Assembly (NCBI GenBank): GCA_963576565.1
Contig: OY755042.1
Location: forward strand, 101,984,185 to 102,048,184
DNA from: Aspidapion aeneum
Taxonomy: Eukaryota; Arthropoda; Insecta; Coleoptera; Brentidae
Direction: 5' to 3'
Length of the DNA stretch: 64,000 bases
The notes under the pieces are model-generated. The model did no database searches, was not told the origin of the DNA, and saw only the letters and a list, made by a program, of their open reading frames with translations. Every line of letters starts with the position of its first letter. Position 1 is the first letter of the stretch. Positions 10,646-23,870 of the stretch are shown piece after piece. Both the position numbers and the translations under genes were made by a program.

Positions 10646-11280
10646 GCGGGGTCTACACATAACGTTTTGCCTGACGTTTTACTTGATCAGGTATAACGGA
10701 TCAGGCAAAAACCTTTGGTGTAGACAATAAAACGTACGTTTTGCCTGAACTGAACAGGACTGAAGTCGGACCTGTTGAACTGATCGATAGAGGCTTTGTT
10801 TCCGGTAAAACGTCAGTTTTAGCGGCCTTCTTGTGGTAGTGCATACAATTTTAATTCCTTTGGAGTGCAACTTAGAAGTTGGTATACGAAACGTCCGACA
10901 TTAGATAAGATAATTTTTTAGGAAATCAAACAGGTTATTGTCTTTCTCCACTAATTTTTAATTTGTTTTAAACAAATAGTCCCGACATGTTTCGTAAGCA
11001 GAAACTTACATCTTCAGGGGACATTACCAAACTAAATCAGCACAAGATTTTGAAAAACTGGTTAAAAAACTATGTTTAGCTACTGAAACGGTCAAGTCAT
11101 AGACATTTAAAACAAAAAACTTTATTGACAAAAGCAGTGCTTCCTCCATGATGTATCAAAAACTGATCTAAAAACGTTCGTTAAAACTATCAAGTGTGTA
11201 CGCTAGTCTTTCAACCGTCATACTTGACCCTTTTGACTGACAGACAAGACGTAAGGTAAAACGTTATGTGAAGACCCCGC
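10646..11280. mobile_element. Palindrome-ended MITE with Penelope-like insert
   Basis: The inverted termini GCGGGGTCTACACATAACG and CGTTATGTGAAGACCCCGC extend to about 31 bp with few mismatches. Internal GTAGAC and ACGTTTTGCCTGA motifs recur. Flanks are TAA/TAT, so the target duplication is not certain. The centre (about 10935-11025) is a Penelope-like stem-loop tail on the minus strand. Confidence 0.7.
10935..11025 (-). repeat. Penelope-like terminal stem-loop motif
   Basis: The minus strand reads CCTGAAGATGTAAG, a short loop, then CTTACGAAACATGT, followed by an A/T-rich tail. The CTGANGA...stem...GAAAC arrangement resembles hammerhead-like motifs described in Penelope-like retroelements, but an extra base before the stem departs from the catalytic consensus. 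Related motifs lie at 12325-12410, 39270-39335, 40400-40455 and 62985-63047. Confidence 0.45.
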
Positions 11281-11290
11281 TTATGCTATA

Positions 11291-11386
11291 CGAGGTCTGA
11301 TCAAATAATACGGTTAATGAATTTGTGGAGCCGCAACTGATGATGCACAGCCCGCTTAAGTTAATTTATTATTTGATCCGACCTCG
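11291..11386. mobile_element. Small mariner-type MITE
   Basis: 96 bp with inverted termini CGAGGTCTGATCAAATAATA and its complement (with one mismatch), flanked by TA on both sides. End sequence and TA duplication fit a mariner-mobilised MITE. Confidence 0.75.
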
Positions 11387-11464
11387 TACATTAATTTTGC
11401 ATAATTTTAATCGCAACAAAGGGGCAAGTATTATGAATCTGAATATTTTTAGATTATAGTGTAT

Positions 11465-12056
11465 TTACCGATTAAATTTTCACGTACCATGTAAAGAAAA
11501 TTTGTACTGCCGAAGAGCTAAATTTTTACGTACCAATTAAAGAAAATTTGTACTGCTGCATAGCTAAATTTTGACGTACCATTTAAAGAAAACTTGAACT
11601 GGCGAAGACTTAAATTTTCACGTGCCATTTAAAGAAAATTTATACTGCCAAAGAGCTAAATTTTTACATATTATTTAAATAAAATTTGTACTGATGCATA
11701 GCAAATATTTATGTACCATTTAAACAATGCCACAGATCTAAATTTTTACCTCGGAGGAGCTAAATTTTCAAGTATCATTTAAAGAAAATTTGTACTGGTG
11801 CATAGCAAATTTTTATGTACCATTTAAATAATGCCGAAGAGCTAAATTTTCACGTACCATTTAAAGGAAATTTGTACTACCAAAAAGCTAATTTTTTAGG
11901 TACTATTTAAAGAAAATTTTTACTGCTGAGGGGCTAATTTTTTACGTAATATTAAACATAATTTGTACTGCCAAAGAGCTAAATTTAGACGTACCATGTA
12001 AAGAAAATTTGTATTGCCTAAGAGCTAATTTTTCACGAACCAATTAAAGGATGATT
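11465..12056. repeat. 46-bp minisatellite with two-unit higher order
   Basis: About 13 units on a GCTAAATTTTCACGTACCAT core followed by TTAAAGAAAATTTGTACTGCC. Most are 45-47 bp. Two shortened units of about 36 bp (near 11701 and 11803) each follow a unit ending GATGCATAG or GGTGCATAG, which implies that a multi-unit block was duplicated. No coding capacity. Confidence 0.85.
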
Positions 12057-12299
12057 CTTTTTTCCCCCAGTTGCGCTATTCTATAAATTTGGGAGAGACG
12101 GAAAGTTTCCCTCGAATACACGTAACTGATTGGGCTATACTAGAGATACATATTTGTATGTCAACATACAGGGACTCTAGGCTATACATGAAATTTGACT
12201 CACTTTTGATATTTTAATAGGTCATACATACCGGGTCTCTATCTTTTAATACTAATAACATTATTTTTTATGTAAAATGTTTGTTTTTTTGAAACTCGT

Positions 12300-12425
12300 A
12301 GACAATGATTGAGTAGAAAGACAATTTCGGACTTCCTTTGTCTTTATTTATTTTAAACACGACGTTTCGGTTATTAAGTATCTCTAACCGTTTTCAAGTG
12401 TAACTACTACTTATACTACTTAGTG
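12300..12425 (-). repeat. Penelope-like 3' tail with stem-loop
   Basis: The minus strand carries TTGAAAACGGTTA, a loop, TAACCGAAACGTCGTG, then TTTAAAATAAATAAAG. It lies downstream of the GIY-YIG remnant at 12481-12720 in the same orientation, as expected for the 3' end of a Penelope-like element. Confidence 0.6.
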
Positions 12426-12480
12426 TGCAGTCAGATGTGACAACCCGTCCCCTTTTTTAATCCTAGGACGCTTGTTTTAT

Positions 12481-12720
12481 TTAAGGAGTAGTTTTCATAT
12501 GTATGAAAAGTTTCGTTTTCGCCAATGCCATGCCATGCAAAACTTCAGTTTCAGACCATTGAATCCTGTGATCATTTGACCATGCATGATCCGCTAAACC
12601 GGATTTTTCCATATCCCCTGATTGGGTCCTTTTTAGATGTTTATTTGCTCTAACCGGAAGAGGGCGTTTCGTTTCACATAAATATGATTTACCACACTCA
12701 CAAGCGATTTGGTAAATACA
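12481..12720 (-). pseudogene. GIY-YIG endonuclease remnant, Penelope-like element
   Basis: Seventy-nine codons on the minus strand end at TAA. The segment begins CIYQIACECGKSYLCETKR, matching the GIY-YIG domain at the C-terminus of Penelope-like polyproteins (typically GVY.I.C.CGK.YIG.T.R), followed by VRANKHL (the catalytic-arginine region) and a GLADHAWSNDHRIQW segment that fits the conserved AEH...GH.I. Both family glycines (of G-I/V-Y and Y-I-G) are replaced by C here, so this copy is probably inactive. No reverse transcriptase is found upstream (positions above 12720), so the element is 5'-truncated. A second, more decayed copy lies at about 39540-39740. Confidence 0.7.
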
Positions 12721-12749
12721 TTTCTTATTATTTGAGGGATTTTTTGGTT

Positions 12750-14671
12750 TTATTTAGTTACAAAACTCCTTATCGGGTATTTCCCGATGAAAATACTGTT
12801 TTTATATTATTGTCTTTGGCTATTCGTCTTATGTTTTCTGAAATCAACGGATTATTATTTTGAGAATTTGCTGCATTTGGTTTGTTTTTAATTTTAACTC
12901 AACGATCTCTAAAATATAATCAATATTGAATTTAAGAATACGCTGTACATAAAGATGGAATTCGATTTCAAAAGCTAGTCTAAATTAGTCATAATTTTTC
13001 GTAGGAAACATCTAGGAATAGAAAAGAGAGTAATTTGAAATGGTAATTACCCTTTTGAAAATGATTCACACCCGCCAGTTAACCACTTTAAAACGTCTGG
13101 CGAGAAAAAGTTTATCATTCCCGCAATTTCGGATATTAATTACCAAAACATCGTTTAACTTGTAAACTGAATTAAAAAATAACAGTTAAAATTAAATTAT
13201 GTCTATAGGTTACTAAAAGTGGATAAACTCTTATAGGGTTACCCCACTAGACATCCCAGACTGCCTCTTTCCTCTTTCCAGTGCCTTGCTTATAAAAAAC
13301 TGGACTGATCCAAACAATTTTTAAGGTATCTTTTGTTAAGGGATTAAAACATTTTTTTTAAATGCTCTATCTTTCTCTAATTTTTAGATTCCCGTGCGAG
13401 GAAAAAGAATTTCCGATATTTTTGTGCGCCACACTTGCAGCTCGGTTTTCCACATTTAGATCGTTCCAGGCTAAACAGTGACAAAGTTTTGACAGCTGTT
13501 ACGTAGGTATGACAACAAACGCAACTAAGGGCTTGGTTTCAAAAAAACTAGAAAACCTAGAAAAAATTTGTTAACGTCATTCGATAGCAATTTGTTTGCA
13601 AGATGGCGGCGATATTTAAATTTTTTATTTTAGTAACTCCTGTAGATATCTTTAATATTGATACAGCACCTGATTGGGCTTAGAATAGCGCAACTTTTTT
13701 CTCATTTAAAGAAACTCGTATCTCTTACCGTTTCCGAAATCCCCATGTAGTTGCTTTTATCTGGGACACCCGGTATACTATATGTATTTAGAAATAAAAA
13801 GTTATGATGAAACCTATCTTGAAACTCTATTATTATTAAATAGATCTTTAGAATATGTAAAAACCACATTTTGAATATAAGAACGAGCCACCAATGCGAA
13901 ACCGAGGAAAACATGTCAAAAATTATAACCAAAAAATAGAAAATCAATGTCAGGCTTCGCATCCTATAAAGCTTGCTTACCGATCAGTGTGCTTACCTCA
14001 TCCCTCTCAACGTATCCACAGGCCTTCTATTCTCGAAGGCAGTGATTGATTTCCGAATTATTGGTTGCCAATGACGACCACCTCATCTTTAAGCACGGGA
14101 AATTTAAAAAGTAGGTAAGCGAATAAGGCAAGTCCACAGGTTTTCTAACAAATCTACCTCCTATTTTATTTTTTGCGATATATATGAATGCGTCTGTTTT
14201 TATTTTAAACACTTTTGTTTTTTTTAACTGAAATACTACTCAGTTAATCCAAGAATTAAATGGGCGGTATTACCCACAGGTAGCTTATTTAAAGCGGAGG
14301 AAAATTGAATAAATCTGAATAGGAAAAGCTTCTGATAAAAGAAAAATATATACATAAAATCAGGGCCGAACCCAGGAAAGAATTTCAGGGAAGGATTGAA
14401 AAAATGTGAAATGTTTTTGTCTATTTGTGTTGCAATGAAATGTCTTTTAAAACACTTTATCGACTATATTGGGGTCACATCACATAGTTCCTTATTATTA
14501 AAAAACAAAATTAAGAGGAGGATGTACTTTTAAAGCAGAGAAAAATGATTTTTAAAAGGATTAGTAAGCGTTTTATTATATTACGGTTGGAAACCGCTCT
14601 ATTGAGACATTAAAAAAGCGTTTTACTCTAATTTATTTTTTAAAAAGATCTTTGTAACTTGAATAACTATG
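12750..14671. other. No gene recognised
   Basis: AT-rich, with no family motif in any frame. A possible outer element is suggested by ATACCGGGT near 12229 and its inverted form near 13768, each next to TA, which would enclose the Penelope-like remnant; this is tentative. Confidence 0.4.
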
Positions 14672-14920
14672 CTGCCGTCCTTAGTAAGACCCACCTATCT
14701 ACGTTTTCACTTATTTCGAGAAAAACGAGTTTAAAGTTTAAATGCTTGCTGAGGGTACATAGTAATATTTTTTTTTTGTTTTTCAATATAAAATACTTCC
14801 GAACAAAAATGTTGGTATTTTTCTTAAAAAACAGATGAAAGTAACCTATTTGAAGCCATTTTCGGTCCTAACTCATTTTTGATTTTTTTGCAGATAGGTG
14901 GGTCTTACTAAGGACGGCAG
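14672..14920. mobile_element. MITE with 30-bp inverted termini
   Basis: Termini begin CTGCCGTCCTTAGTAAGACC and match in inverted orientation over about 30 bp to AGATAGGTGG. Both sides carry TATG, so the target duplication is TATG (or a TA within it). No coding capacity. Confidence 0.8.
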
Positions 14921-15429
14921 TATGGTGCTTTTGTTAGCTACACTGACCAATGCAGCCTGATTTGTAATTTTGTTTTACGTAGTCAGTCGTGCTATCTAAC
15001 CATTGTCAATGATAGTGGCTTTCAAACAAGAGAATCAGCTAACATGAAACACTTACCTAGTAGTTTCAGTCGCGCGCGGCAATTTAGCCTTCTTGAATTA
15101 AAGGATATCGAATAGTTGCCATCGCACAGTGGTTCAAAACTCCCTAAAAATGACGCATTGGGGCTCTTATATGACTTTAGGCAAGTCAATAATTAGCTAC
15201 TATTATACTAAGATTATGACCTATACTGCCTGTTTTTTATTGCCCCACTTCTGCATTGCACATTCGCCCAATTGCTTTGCTGCATCAGTTTTTTTTTAAA
15301 GATAATTTAATATGGATGACATAGCTATTGGTAGGTATTTCTAGAATATAATAGAAATATTTATTAGTACAAAACAATTTTTTTTTAAATGACTGATAAT
15401 TTAATAAGAATTTGAGATTGAAGCTGATA

Positions 15430-15705
15430 GGGACCTATTGCAATAGTGCCAGGCACAAATTGTGCCGGGCACTATATTGACAGTTTCGCATTACAAACTG
15501 ACAGTTGATCTTTCAAAATTGACATACCAAAGTCGAATTTATAAATCCTGTCGTTTATTTTCCATTAATAGTGGCGTCACTATTAAATCCGGCTCGCATA
15601 ATACACAAAGGCCTAATTTTGAACGGACACAGCTGTTCTTATAATGAGAAACTGTCAATATAGTGCCCGGCACAATTTGTACCTGACACTATTGCAATAG
15701 GTCCC
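15430..15705. mobile_element. TA-flanked MITE with 58-bp inverted termini
   Basis: Each end reads GGGACCTATTGCAATAGTG inward, with near-identity over about 58 bp. TA lies on both sides (15428-15429 and 15706-15707). A broken copy of one end lies at 52868-52918. Confidence 0.85.
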
Positions 15706-15707
15706 TA

Positions 15708-16222
15708 ATATTATTATATCCTTAGAGCTCCACCTAGCTCACCTTTAAAATTATTAAGGTTAAAACCCCATATATTACTGCTTTTATTGCAAATAATATC
15801 TCACACGTCCCCACTCGTCCTTTTAAAATAATATACATTTTAATATAGATAGGTGTTCCAATTTTAAAAATAGACAATTTTATGTTAAACCGTTTACTAT
15901 ACAAAGTTAAGCACATATTACCCTGTTTTGAAAAGAAATGTTACTTTTTCGATTAAAAGTGTACTTTTATCTCTTATTTAAGGGACAAAAGTGTCACTTT
16001 TTATCCTCAAAATAGATAATAAACCTCGTAATAAAAGTTTTTATCCCCCAAAGAATTGTAGTCCTTGCTACGCTTCTGCTACAAACTTTTTGCCTCGGGG
16101 GAAAATGTCACTTTCATCCCTTGTTATATAATAAAAATTCATCCTAACTAATAACTTTCAAACGGAATTAGATAATAATTTTAAGCAAAAAAAATACTCT
16201 GCCAATCTACGGGCACCTAAAC
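15708..16222. other. No gene recognised
   Basis: AT-rich unique-looking sequence. A CACTTTT-type motif recurs between 15940 and 16110 without regular spacing. Confidence 0.5.
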
Positions 16223-16269
16223 TCACACTAGGTACTATAGTTATAGTGTACATGTGAGCTAATATAACT

Positions 16270-16615
16270 AAAAACTGAAATATATTTTATTCAACTCCAG
16301 ACTCAATTACCTTTCGTTTGATACCACACAAGCCATGTTTTGACTCTCTCTAATTTTTAAAATCTACCCCCACCCTTTTTTTAAAAACTAAAATGTATTT
16401 TGTTTAACTACAGACTGATTACCTTTCGTTTGATATCACACACGCCATATTTTCACTTAAACTCTAATTTTTTACATTTACCCCCACCCTTTGTTTTTAA
16501 ATAACTTAAAATTCATTTTGTTTAACTCCAGACTTAATTACCTTTCGTTTGATATCACACACGCCATATTTTCACATAAACTCTCATTTTTGATATCTAC
16601 CCCCACCCTTTTATT
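16270..16615. repeat. Three tandem units of about 115 bp
   Basis: Each unit holds TTACCTTTCGTTTGATA, CACACACGCCATATTTTCAC or a variant, and CTACCCCCACCC. Divergence between units is modest. Confidence 0.85.
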
Positions 16616-16738
16616 TGGCTTGCGTTCGGTGGATTTCGTTCATTTTTAAATGGGACCACCACGGCCCAAGACCCAGTGTAGGTACCAAATTTCATTCAAA
16701 TCGGACAAGCGGTTTTTGAGTTATGCGCGTTGGTCGTT

Positions 16739-18411
<1,673 letters not shown>

Positions 18412-18554
18412 GGCAAGACAAAAAAGTTTCAAAATCATCTGAAACGCAAAGATATATAAAAAAATTTGAAATCGGAGCAACTTTTTTTTTCTCGAAAAAA
18501 TTAAAATCACCATAGCTCACACTACTATAGTATAGTATATGTGTGAGCTAATAC

Positions 18555-19354
18555 TGTTTTGTTCTAAGTCTGAGTGTTCAGATATTGAAAAATTGTCAAA
18601 GGTTTCAATATTTACATGTCAATATCTAAAAAACTATACTTAAGTTTTAGCTATTTCAGGCACCTTGTATACTAAAAACTAATGTGCATTATCAATACGG
18701 TCAAATTAGTAAAAGAAAAATATAATTATAATTATAATAATATTATTTTATTTGCAATTCGGATGTTTTATATTTGAATAAGGTTTAATGCCTTTTATGG
18801 CAAGGAAAATTGAACGCCTCAGTTACACGGTTTTGAATCACTGTGGCATGATTTTGCTAAACAAAAACACTTGATTATGAATCGTGAATCTTGTCGATTT
18901 TAATGATTTTTATAGCTAAAAGTCACCTTGTTCATTTCATTCTCTCTGTTTAAATTCATGAGCAATTTTAACAAGTGGTACCTTTTTATTCACGACAAAG
19001 ACGAAGCTTTTTAACAGACCCAAATTAAAAATGATGCCCGAAGTTTGTTTCAAGGGTCTCAAAAATTAACATTTTCAAAAAACGTCTGCCATCTTTAATT
19101 TTCCGAAATGTCAGTTTTAGTAATAGTGTCGTATAGCCTATAGCTTTAGCTTTCAAACAAGCCAAAAGTCTTTGAAATCGGTCCAGTAGTAACGAATTTA
19201 TACCCAAAGAAAATTAATGCGGCAGTTTTATGCGGTTCTGAACCACTGTGCGTCGTGTTCCTCGAATCCAAATCGAATCACAATAGACCGGGAGCCGCAT
19301 GCATAAATAAATAAAAGGACAACAAAGTTTTTATCATACTAAAACTTAATACAT
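18555..19354. other. No gene recognised
   Basis: AT-rich. The segment 19130-19205 has the CAAGCCAAAAGTCTTTGAAA / GGTCCAGTAGTAACGAATTT type of motif that recurs near several repeats here. No coding evidence. Confidence 0.5.
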
Positions 19355-20273
19355 ACAGTTTTTTAGCTACAGCGAATTTTTTAAGTTAACAAAATCAATC
19401 GAAAAACAGAACAGAAAGTTCGAAGGAAATTATCTCAACAAGAATGCATTGTCGAGTTGATTTGTGTCTTCAGTAATAAAGTACCAGATCAGTAGACAGT
19501 TTCTCGTTGGTATGGAGAATTCAAGCGAGGACAGATTAGCCTTCATTGGGGATTTTAAAACCTCAATTTAAAAAATGTTGCACAAAGAACTAGGGGTAAG
19601 AAAATTAGTTCCCCGCTGGATACCGCATCTGGTAACCGAAGAACAGAAAGAAGCTAGTGTCAATTGGTGTCAGAAAACTCTAGACCGCTTTGAGGCCTGA
19701 AGAACGTGTATAGCATTTTCAGTGGTGATGAATCGTGGATTTACTCATATGAACCCGAAAATAAACGCCAGTCGTCTGTTTGGTGTTCTAAGATAAAGGA
19801 AAGCTAACAAAAGTCATCCGCTTTCGTAGTTTATCCAAAAAGATGGTCGCAACATTTGTCACAAAAGCAGGTCATGTAGCAACAATTCATCTGAAAGATC
19901 CAAGGACTGTTACTGCCGATTGGTACATCACTATTTGTTTGCCGAAAGTCATCGCTGAGCTTCGAAAAACGAACCCCGAACGACGAATCATCCTCCACCA
20001 AGACAATACAAGTTCGCAGAAAGCACAAAAAAACCATTGAACTTTTAACCCAACAAAACTTCGAATTGTTGGACCATCCTCCATACAGGTCCGACCTAAG
20101 TCCCAACGATTTCTATGCTTTTCCGAAAATCAAGAATGGTCAAAGGTTTCAATTGCCAGGAAGCAGTAGACGCCTTTAAGAATGCCATTTTGACAGTACC
20201 AACAAACTAGTGAAATTACAGCTTTGACAACTGGTTGAGCGCATGCAAAAGTGCACTTATTATGCTGTATATG

Positions 20274-21326
20274 CAGTGGCGGCTGCTACAGGGAGAGCAA
20301 CGGGAAAGTGCCCTCTCAAAACTAGACAACAAACAGTATTTTTAATTGATTTATTTGAAAAAAAGTTAAATCCTCCCTTACGACATGATTGTCTAGTTCT
20401 TTTTATTATCTGTGGTTAACATCAAGTGAACTTTTTTAGCGTAAATAATTACAAGCTGGCAGCGTCGCGCGGTGCAAGGGTTCAATTTCACCCGTTTTTC
20501 AGCGGCGTATGGGTGGATGTTCTCGAGCGGGGGCGGGAGGAATGTGTGTTTTAGTTGAAGTCGGCCATCATCATCGTGCGGAAACGTCCGTTGCCCTTCT
20601 ACACGTTGCCGGTTCTATCCTAAGTGAAGACGTATGAGTTTGTTTTGATTTGGGGTATGTCAGTAGTAAAAAGCATTGCCGGTCGCGTGTATAAAATGGA
20701 AATGAATACCGTCGATTATATAATTAACTTTGCAAATTTAAATACGTTGACATCTTTAGGGCCACATAGACCGGACCTAAAAATCCTAAAAATTAACCAA
20801 AATTTTAGTGCAAGTAATAAAAAATTATACGATGCTGAAAACTGGTTGTGCGGTTGTGAAAAATAAAATGCTTTCTGTTGCTTTATTTGTCTTATTATGA
20901 ACAATTCACGAAGTGATCCTGCATGGGTGGCAAAAGAAAAGTGAAAAGTTAAAGACATAAAGTAAGTGCTACTTATTTAAATAACCACATAGAATTTTCT
21001 ATGCTAGGCAAGACTGACATTAGGTGCCAATTGAATAGTGCCTATAGGCAAAACATTACCGAACATAGACTGTTTAAAATTCTGTGGGATTTTTGAGGTT
21101 ACTCTACGGGGCCATGATAAGTCTGAAACTGGTGCTAATCCAAGCACTTTGCGCATGTAAAGGAAGGGCGAATAGAGTTTATATATAAACAAATAAACTA
21201 AAAACTACACCAAGTAGTTTGTTTGTAAAATGCTAAAATAAAATTGTTTAGGTAGGTTTTTTATCTCTTTTTCCATGCAATATAAATTTCTGCCCCCCCA
21301 ATTTATAACTTCACCAGCCGCCACTG
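20274..21326 (+). mobile_element. hAT-like element, CAGTGGCGGCT family, copy 2
   Basis: Termini CAGTGGCGGCT and AGCCGCCACTG are an exact 11-bp inverted repeat, flanked by an exact 8-bp duplication TGTATATG (20266-20273 and 21327-21334). The second mariner copy has the uninterrupted site at about 56104-56111, confirming the boundaries. It is non-autonomous at 1053 bp but keeps the first part of a transposase (20697-20940). A relative lies at 8908-10245. Confidence 0.92.
20697..20940 (+). pseudogene. hAT transposase N-terminus, TTF-type zinc finger
   Basis: From ATG at 20697 the frame holds LGPHRPDLKI, then WLCGCEK, one stop (TAA at about 20864), then NAFCCFICL and SRSDPAW in the same frame. 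The order L-G-P-H-x-P, W-L-x-x-C, A-x-x-C-F-x-C-x fits the TTF-type zinc finger that starts many hAT transposases. The rest of the transposase (RNase H-like core and dimerisation domain) is absent. An upstream in-frame ATG at 20624 adds residues without family support. It is likely the relict first exon of the autonomous parent. Confidence 0.65.
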
Positions 21327-21357
21327 TGTATATGCAAAACTTAAAAGAAAACCCTTG

Positions 21358-22039
21358 TATCAAAAAATATCTGTGTACGCCGACGGAATGTAATTTTTTA
21401 CAAAGTCCTTAAATATTTGCACACATTGCGACGCTTGGTATATTTGGCAAGTTGTAGAGGAAAAGCGAGAGTTTTCAGCCACATTTTCACGAGCTATTTT
21501 TACTTATTCAAATAAATGAGTGCTGCTCCTGTGATGCCAAACATTCTAAGTGGGCGAGGTAAAGGCTTCTGCACACGTCTTGTTTTTTTTTCGCAAGGTG
21601 TCTAAAGGCAACTCCTGGTATTTACCAAAGCAGCCAAGATAGCAAGGGCCAAAAGGAGATAAATGGAATACGCCACGGAGAGCTAGAATAAAAGCAAAAA
21701 CTATGAAAGTAAAAGTTTGACAAGTGTTTACCCTAATAGATCAAGGATATGTCAAGGATGTCATAAAAAATAGATAGTTAGGCCTTTAGCAAAGAAATCA
21801 CTGCCGAAAGGAGGTCGGCCATGGTGTGTGTGTGTATATTAATTCTAATAGCTCCTAAACCGCTGAACCGATTTTCATAAAATTTTCAGGTAACACTCCA
21901 ACGAGCTAATTAGATTTTGGTCAATATCAATTAATGCTAATGATAGTTTTTTGACAATTAAAACTTTTTAACGGAGCATCGTCTCAATCTGCAGTTTTCG
22001 GAATATAGTCGACTACATTCTGGTCAATAATTTGTGTAA
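21358..22039. repeat. Repeat-derived flank of the large inverted repeat
   Basis: No gene. Segment 21820-22039 carries GTGTGTGT, then CTCCTAAACCGCTGAACCG and ACGGAGCATCGTC, related to 58370-58430 and, inverted, to 43330-43400. These look like parts of the same broad interspersed family. Confidence 0.5.
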
Positions 22040-23870
22040 CAACCAAAAAATTTTTCATTATAACTTTTAAACTATACAATCGATTTTAATGGGACAAACT
22101 GCACTTAGCAGAGAATTAATCAGGGTTTTGACTAAATTTATTTCTTTGTCCAACAGCTCAAAATCTAAGAGGTTTACGATATTAAATTGTAGCCTTCAAG
22201 GATGCTCGTTTATTCTTGTGTTGCGAACATGTTTTAATTATTTTTTTAAATTAGTAAAAAATCTGCGTTCTTGCCACGCACAACAAAGTATGAATCAGCA
22301 AAATCGGTTTAGTGATTCTAAAAAATATATTTTTGTTTCAACCATTGATTTGCATATTATATGATTGCCTTTCCAATCATGTCTGCATTTATTTCCTTAT
22401 AAATTCATAACTACTGAACCGATTTTTATGGAATAAAAAACATCCTCGTGAGAATTGATTGCTTTCTAAAGATCATGATCAAAGTTTACCGCCACCTAAA
22501 AGATTCTTCAAAATGGCGTGTTTATTCTTATTTTCCGAAAATGTTTTAGTTTTTTTTTTAATTTATAAAAAAGCACCACTTTTTCTCCACATATATATAT
22601 ATTACCTCGTACAAGTTAGTAAAATCGGTGTGACGGTTCTCAAAAAACCTATTTTTGTTTTAACCATTGTTTTACAGATTATACGATTGCATTGCCAATC
22701 TTGTGTGCATTCATTTTCTTATAAATTCGTTATTACTAAACCGATTTTAGTAAAGTGAAAAAAATTATGGTGAAAATTAATTGCTCTTTAAAGGTTATAA
22801 TTGAAATTTGCCGCCATCTTAGAACTTAAGATATGGCACAGAATTGTACTTGATTCTTGAAAATGGTGAGTTTATTCTTATTTTCTGAAAATGATTTAGT
22901 TTCTTTTTAAATATTATTTCATAGTATGTTTTAGGTAATTAGTAGTGTTTTTTTATAAATAAAAAAAACTAAAATATTTTCGGGAAATAGGAATAAACAC
23001 GTCATTTTGAAGAATCAAGTATCATTCTGTCCGACATCTAAAATTGTAAGATGGCGGCAAATTTTGATTATAATCTTTAAAAAAAATTATTACCTTAATT
23101 TTTTTTATTTCACTAAAATCGGTTCAGTTATAATGAATTTATAAGGAAATGAATGAAACAGGATTGGCAATGCAATCGTGTCATCTCTAAAAGAATGGCT
23201 GAAACAAAAATAGATTTTTTGAGAACCACCGCACCGATTTTACTAGTTTGTACCTCATTATATGGGAGAAAAGTAGTGCTTTTTTTTATAAATTAAGTAG
23301 TGCTTTTTTTTATAAATTAAAAGAACTGAAACATTTTCGGAAAAAAAAAATAAAAACACCATTTTGAATAATCAAGTATGATTCTGTCGGCCATCTTAAA
23401 CCTTTAGATGGCGATAAACTTTAATCATGATCTTTAAAAAGCAATCAATTCTCACCATGATGTTTTTAATTTTATTAGAATCGGTTCAGTATTAATGAAT
23501 TTATAAGAAAGTAAATGCAGACATGATTGGCAAGCAATCGTATAATATGCAAATCAATGGTTGAAACAATTTTTTTTGAAACCACTGAACCGATTTTGCA
23601 AATTCGTACCTTGTTGTGTGTATGAAAAATGCAGCTTTTTTAACAATTTTAAAAATAATTAAAGCATATTCGCAACATTTAGAATAAACGAGCATATTTG
23701 AAGGGTACAATCTAATTTCGTCCGCCATCTTGGATTTTGAGATGGCTGATAAAAAAAAATATATTAGGTCCAAACTCTGATTGATTCTCTGCCAAGTGCA
23801 GTTTGTCCTATTAAAATTGATGGTATAGTTCAACGGTTATAATTTTAAAAAAATTGTTCGGTTTTTTTTG
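22040..23870. repeat. 1.8-kb inverted repeat, foldback
   Basis: The left arm (about 22040-22950) is the inverted complement of the right arm (about 22965-23870), with moderate divergence and a short centre. Outer landmarks are GGGACAAACTGCACTTAGCA near 22091 and TGCCAAGTGCAGTTTGTCCT near 23790. Each arm also contains two direct copies of a roughly 400-bp unit, marked by CCGATTTT, CCGCCATCTT and ATGGCG strings. No frame is conserved between copies, so no protein is called. A transcript through it would form a long hairpin. Confidence 0.85.

Larger units (their letters stand above)
19355..21357 (+). mobile_element. mariner element copy 1, split by hAT-like insertion
   Basis: Homologous to the mariner at 54985-56134. 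The transposase pseudogene spans about 19441-20260. Recognisable pieces are SGDESWIYSYEPENK (first catalytic D), HQDNTSS (second D) and YRSDLSPNDFYAF (third D), the DD34D mariner pattern, with several frameshifts and stops between. The right terminus ends CCCTTG before TA at 21358-21359, comparable to CCCTCG/TA in the second copy. The 3' part of the element is displaced by the hAT-like insertion at 20274-21326. The left terminal inverted repeat is not visible. Confidence 0.85.

Noticed and set aside
11465..12056. Regular repeats that could suggest a CRISPR array
   Set aside because: Units are contiguous and degenerate without unique spacers, and the setting is eukaryotic; it is a minisatellite.
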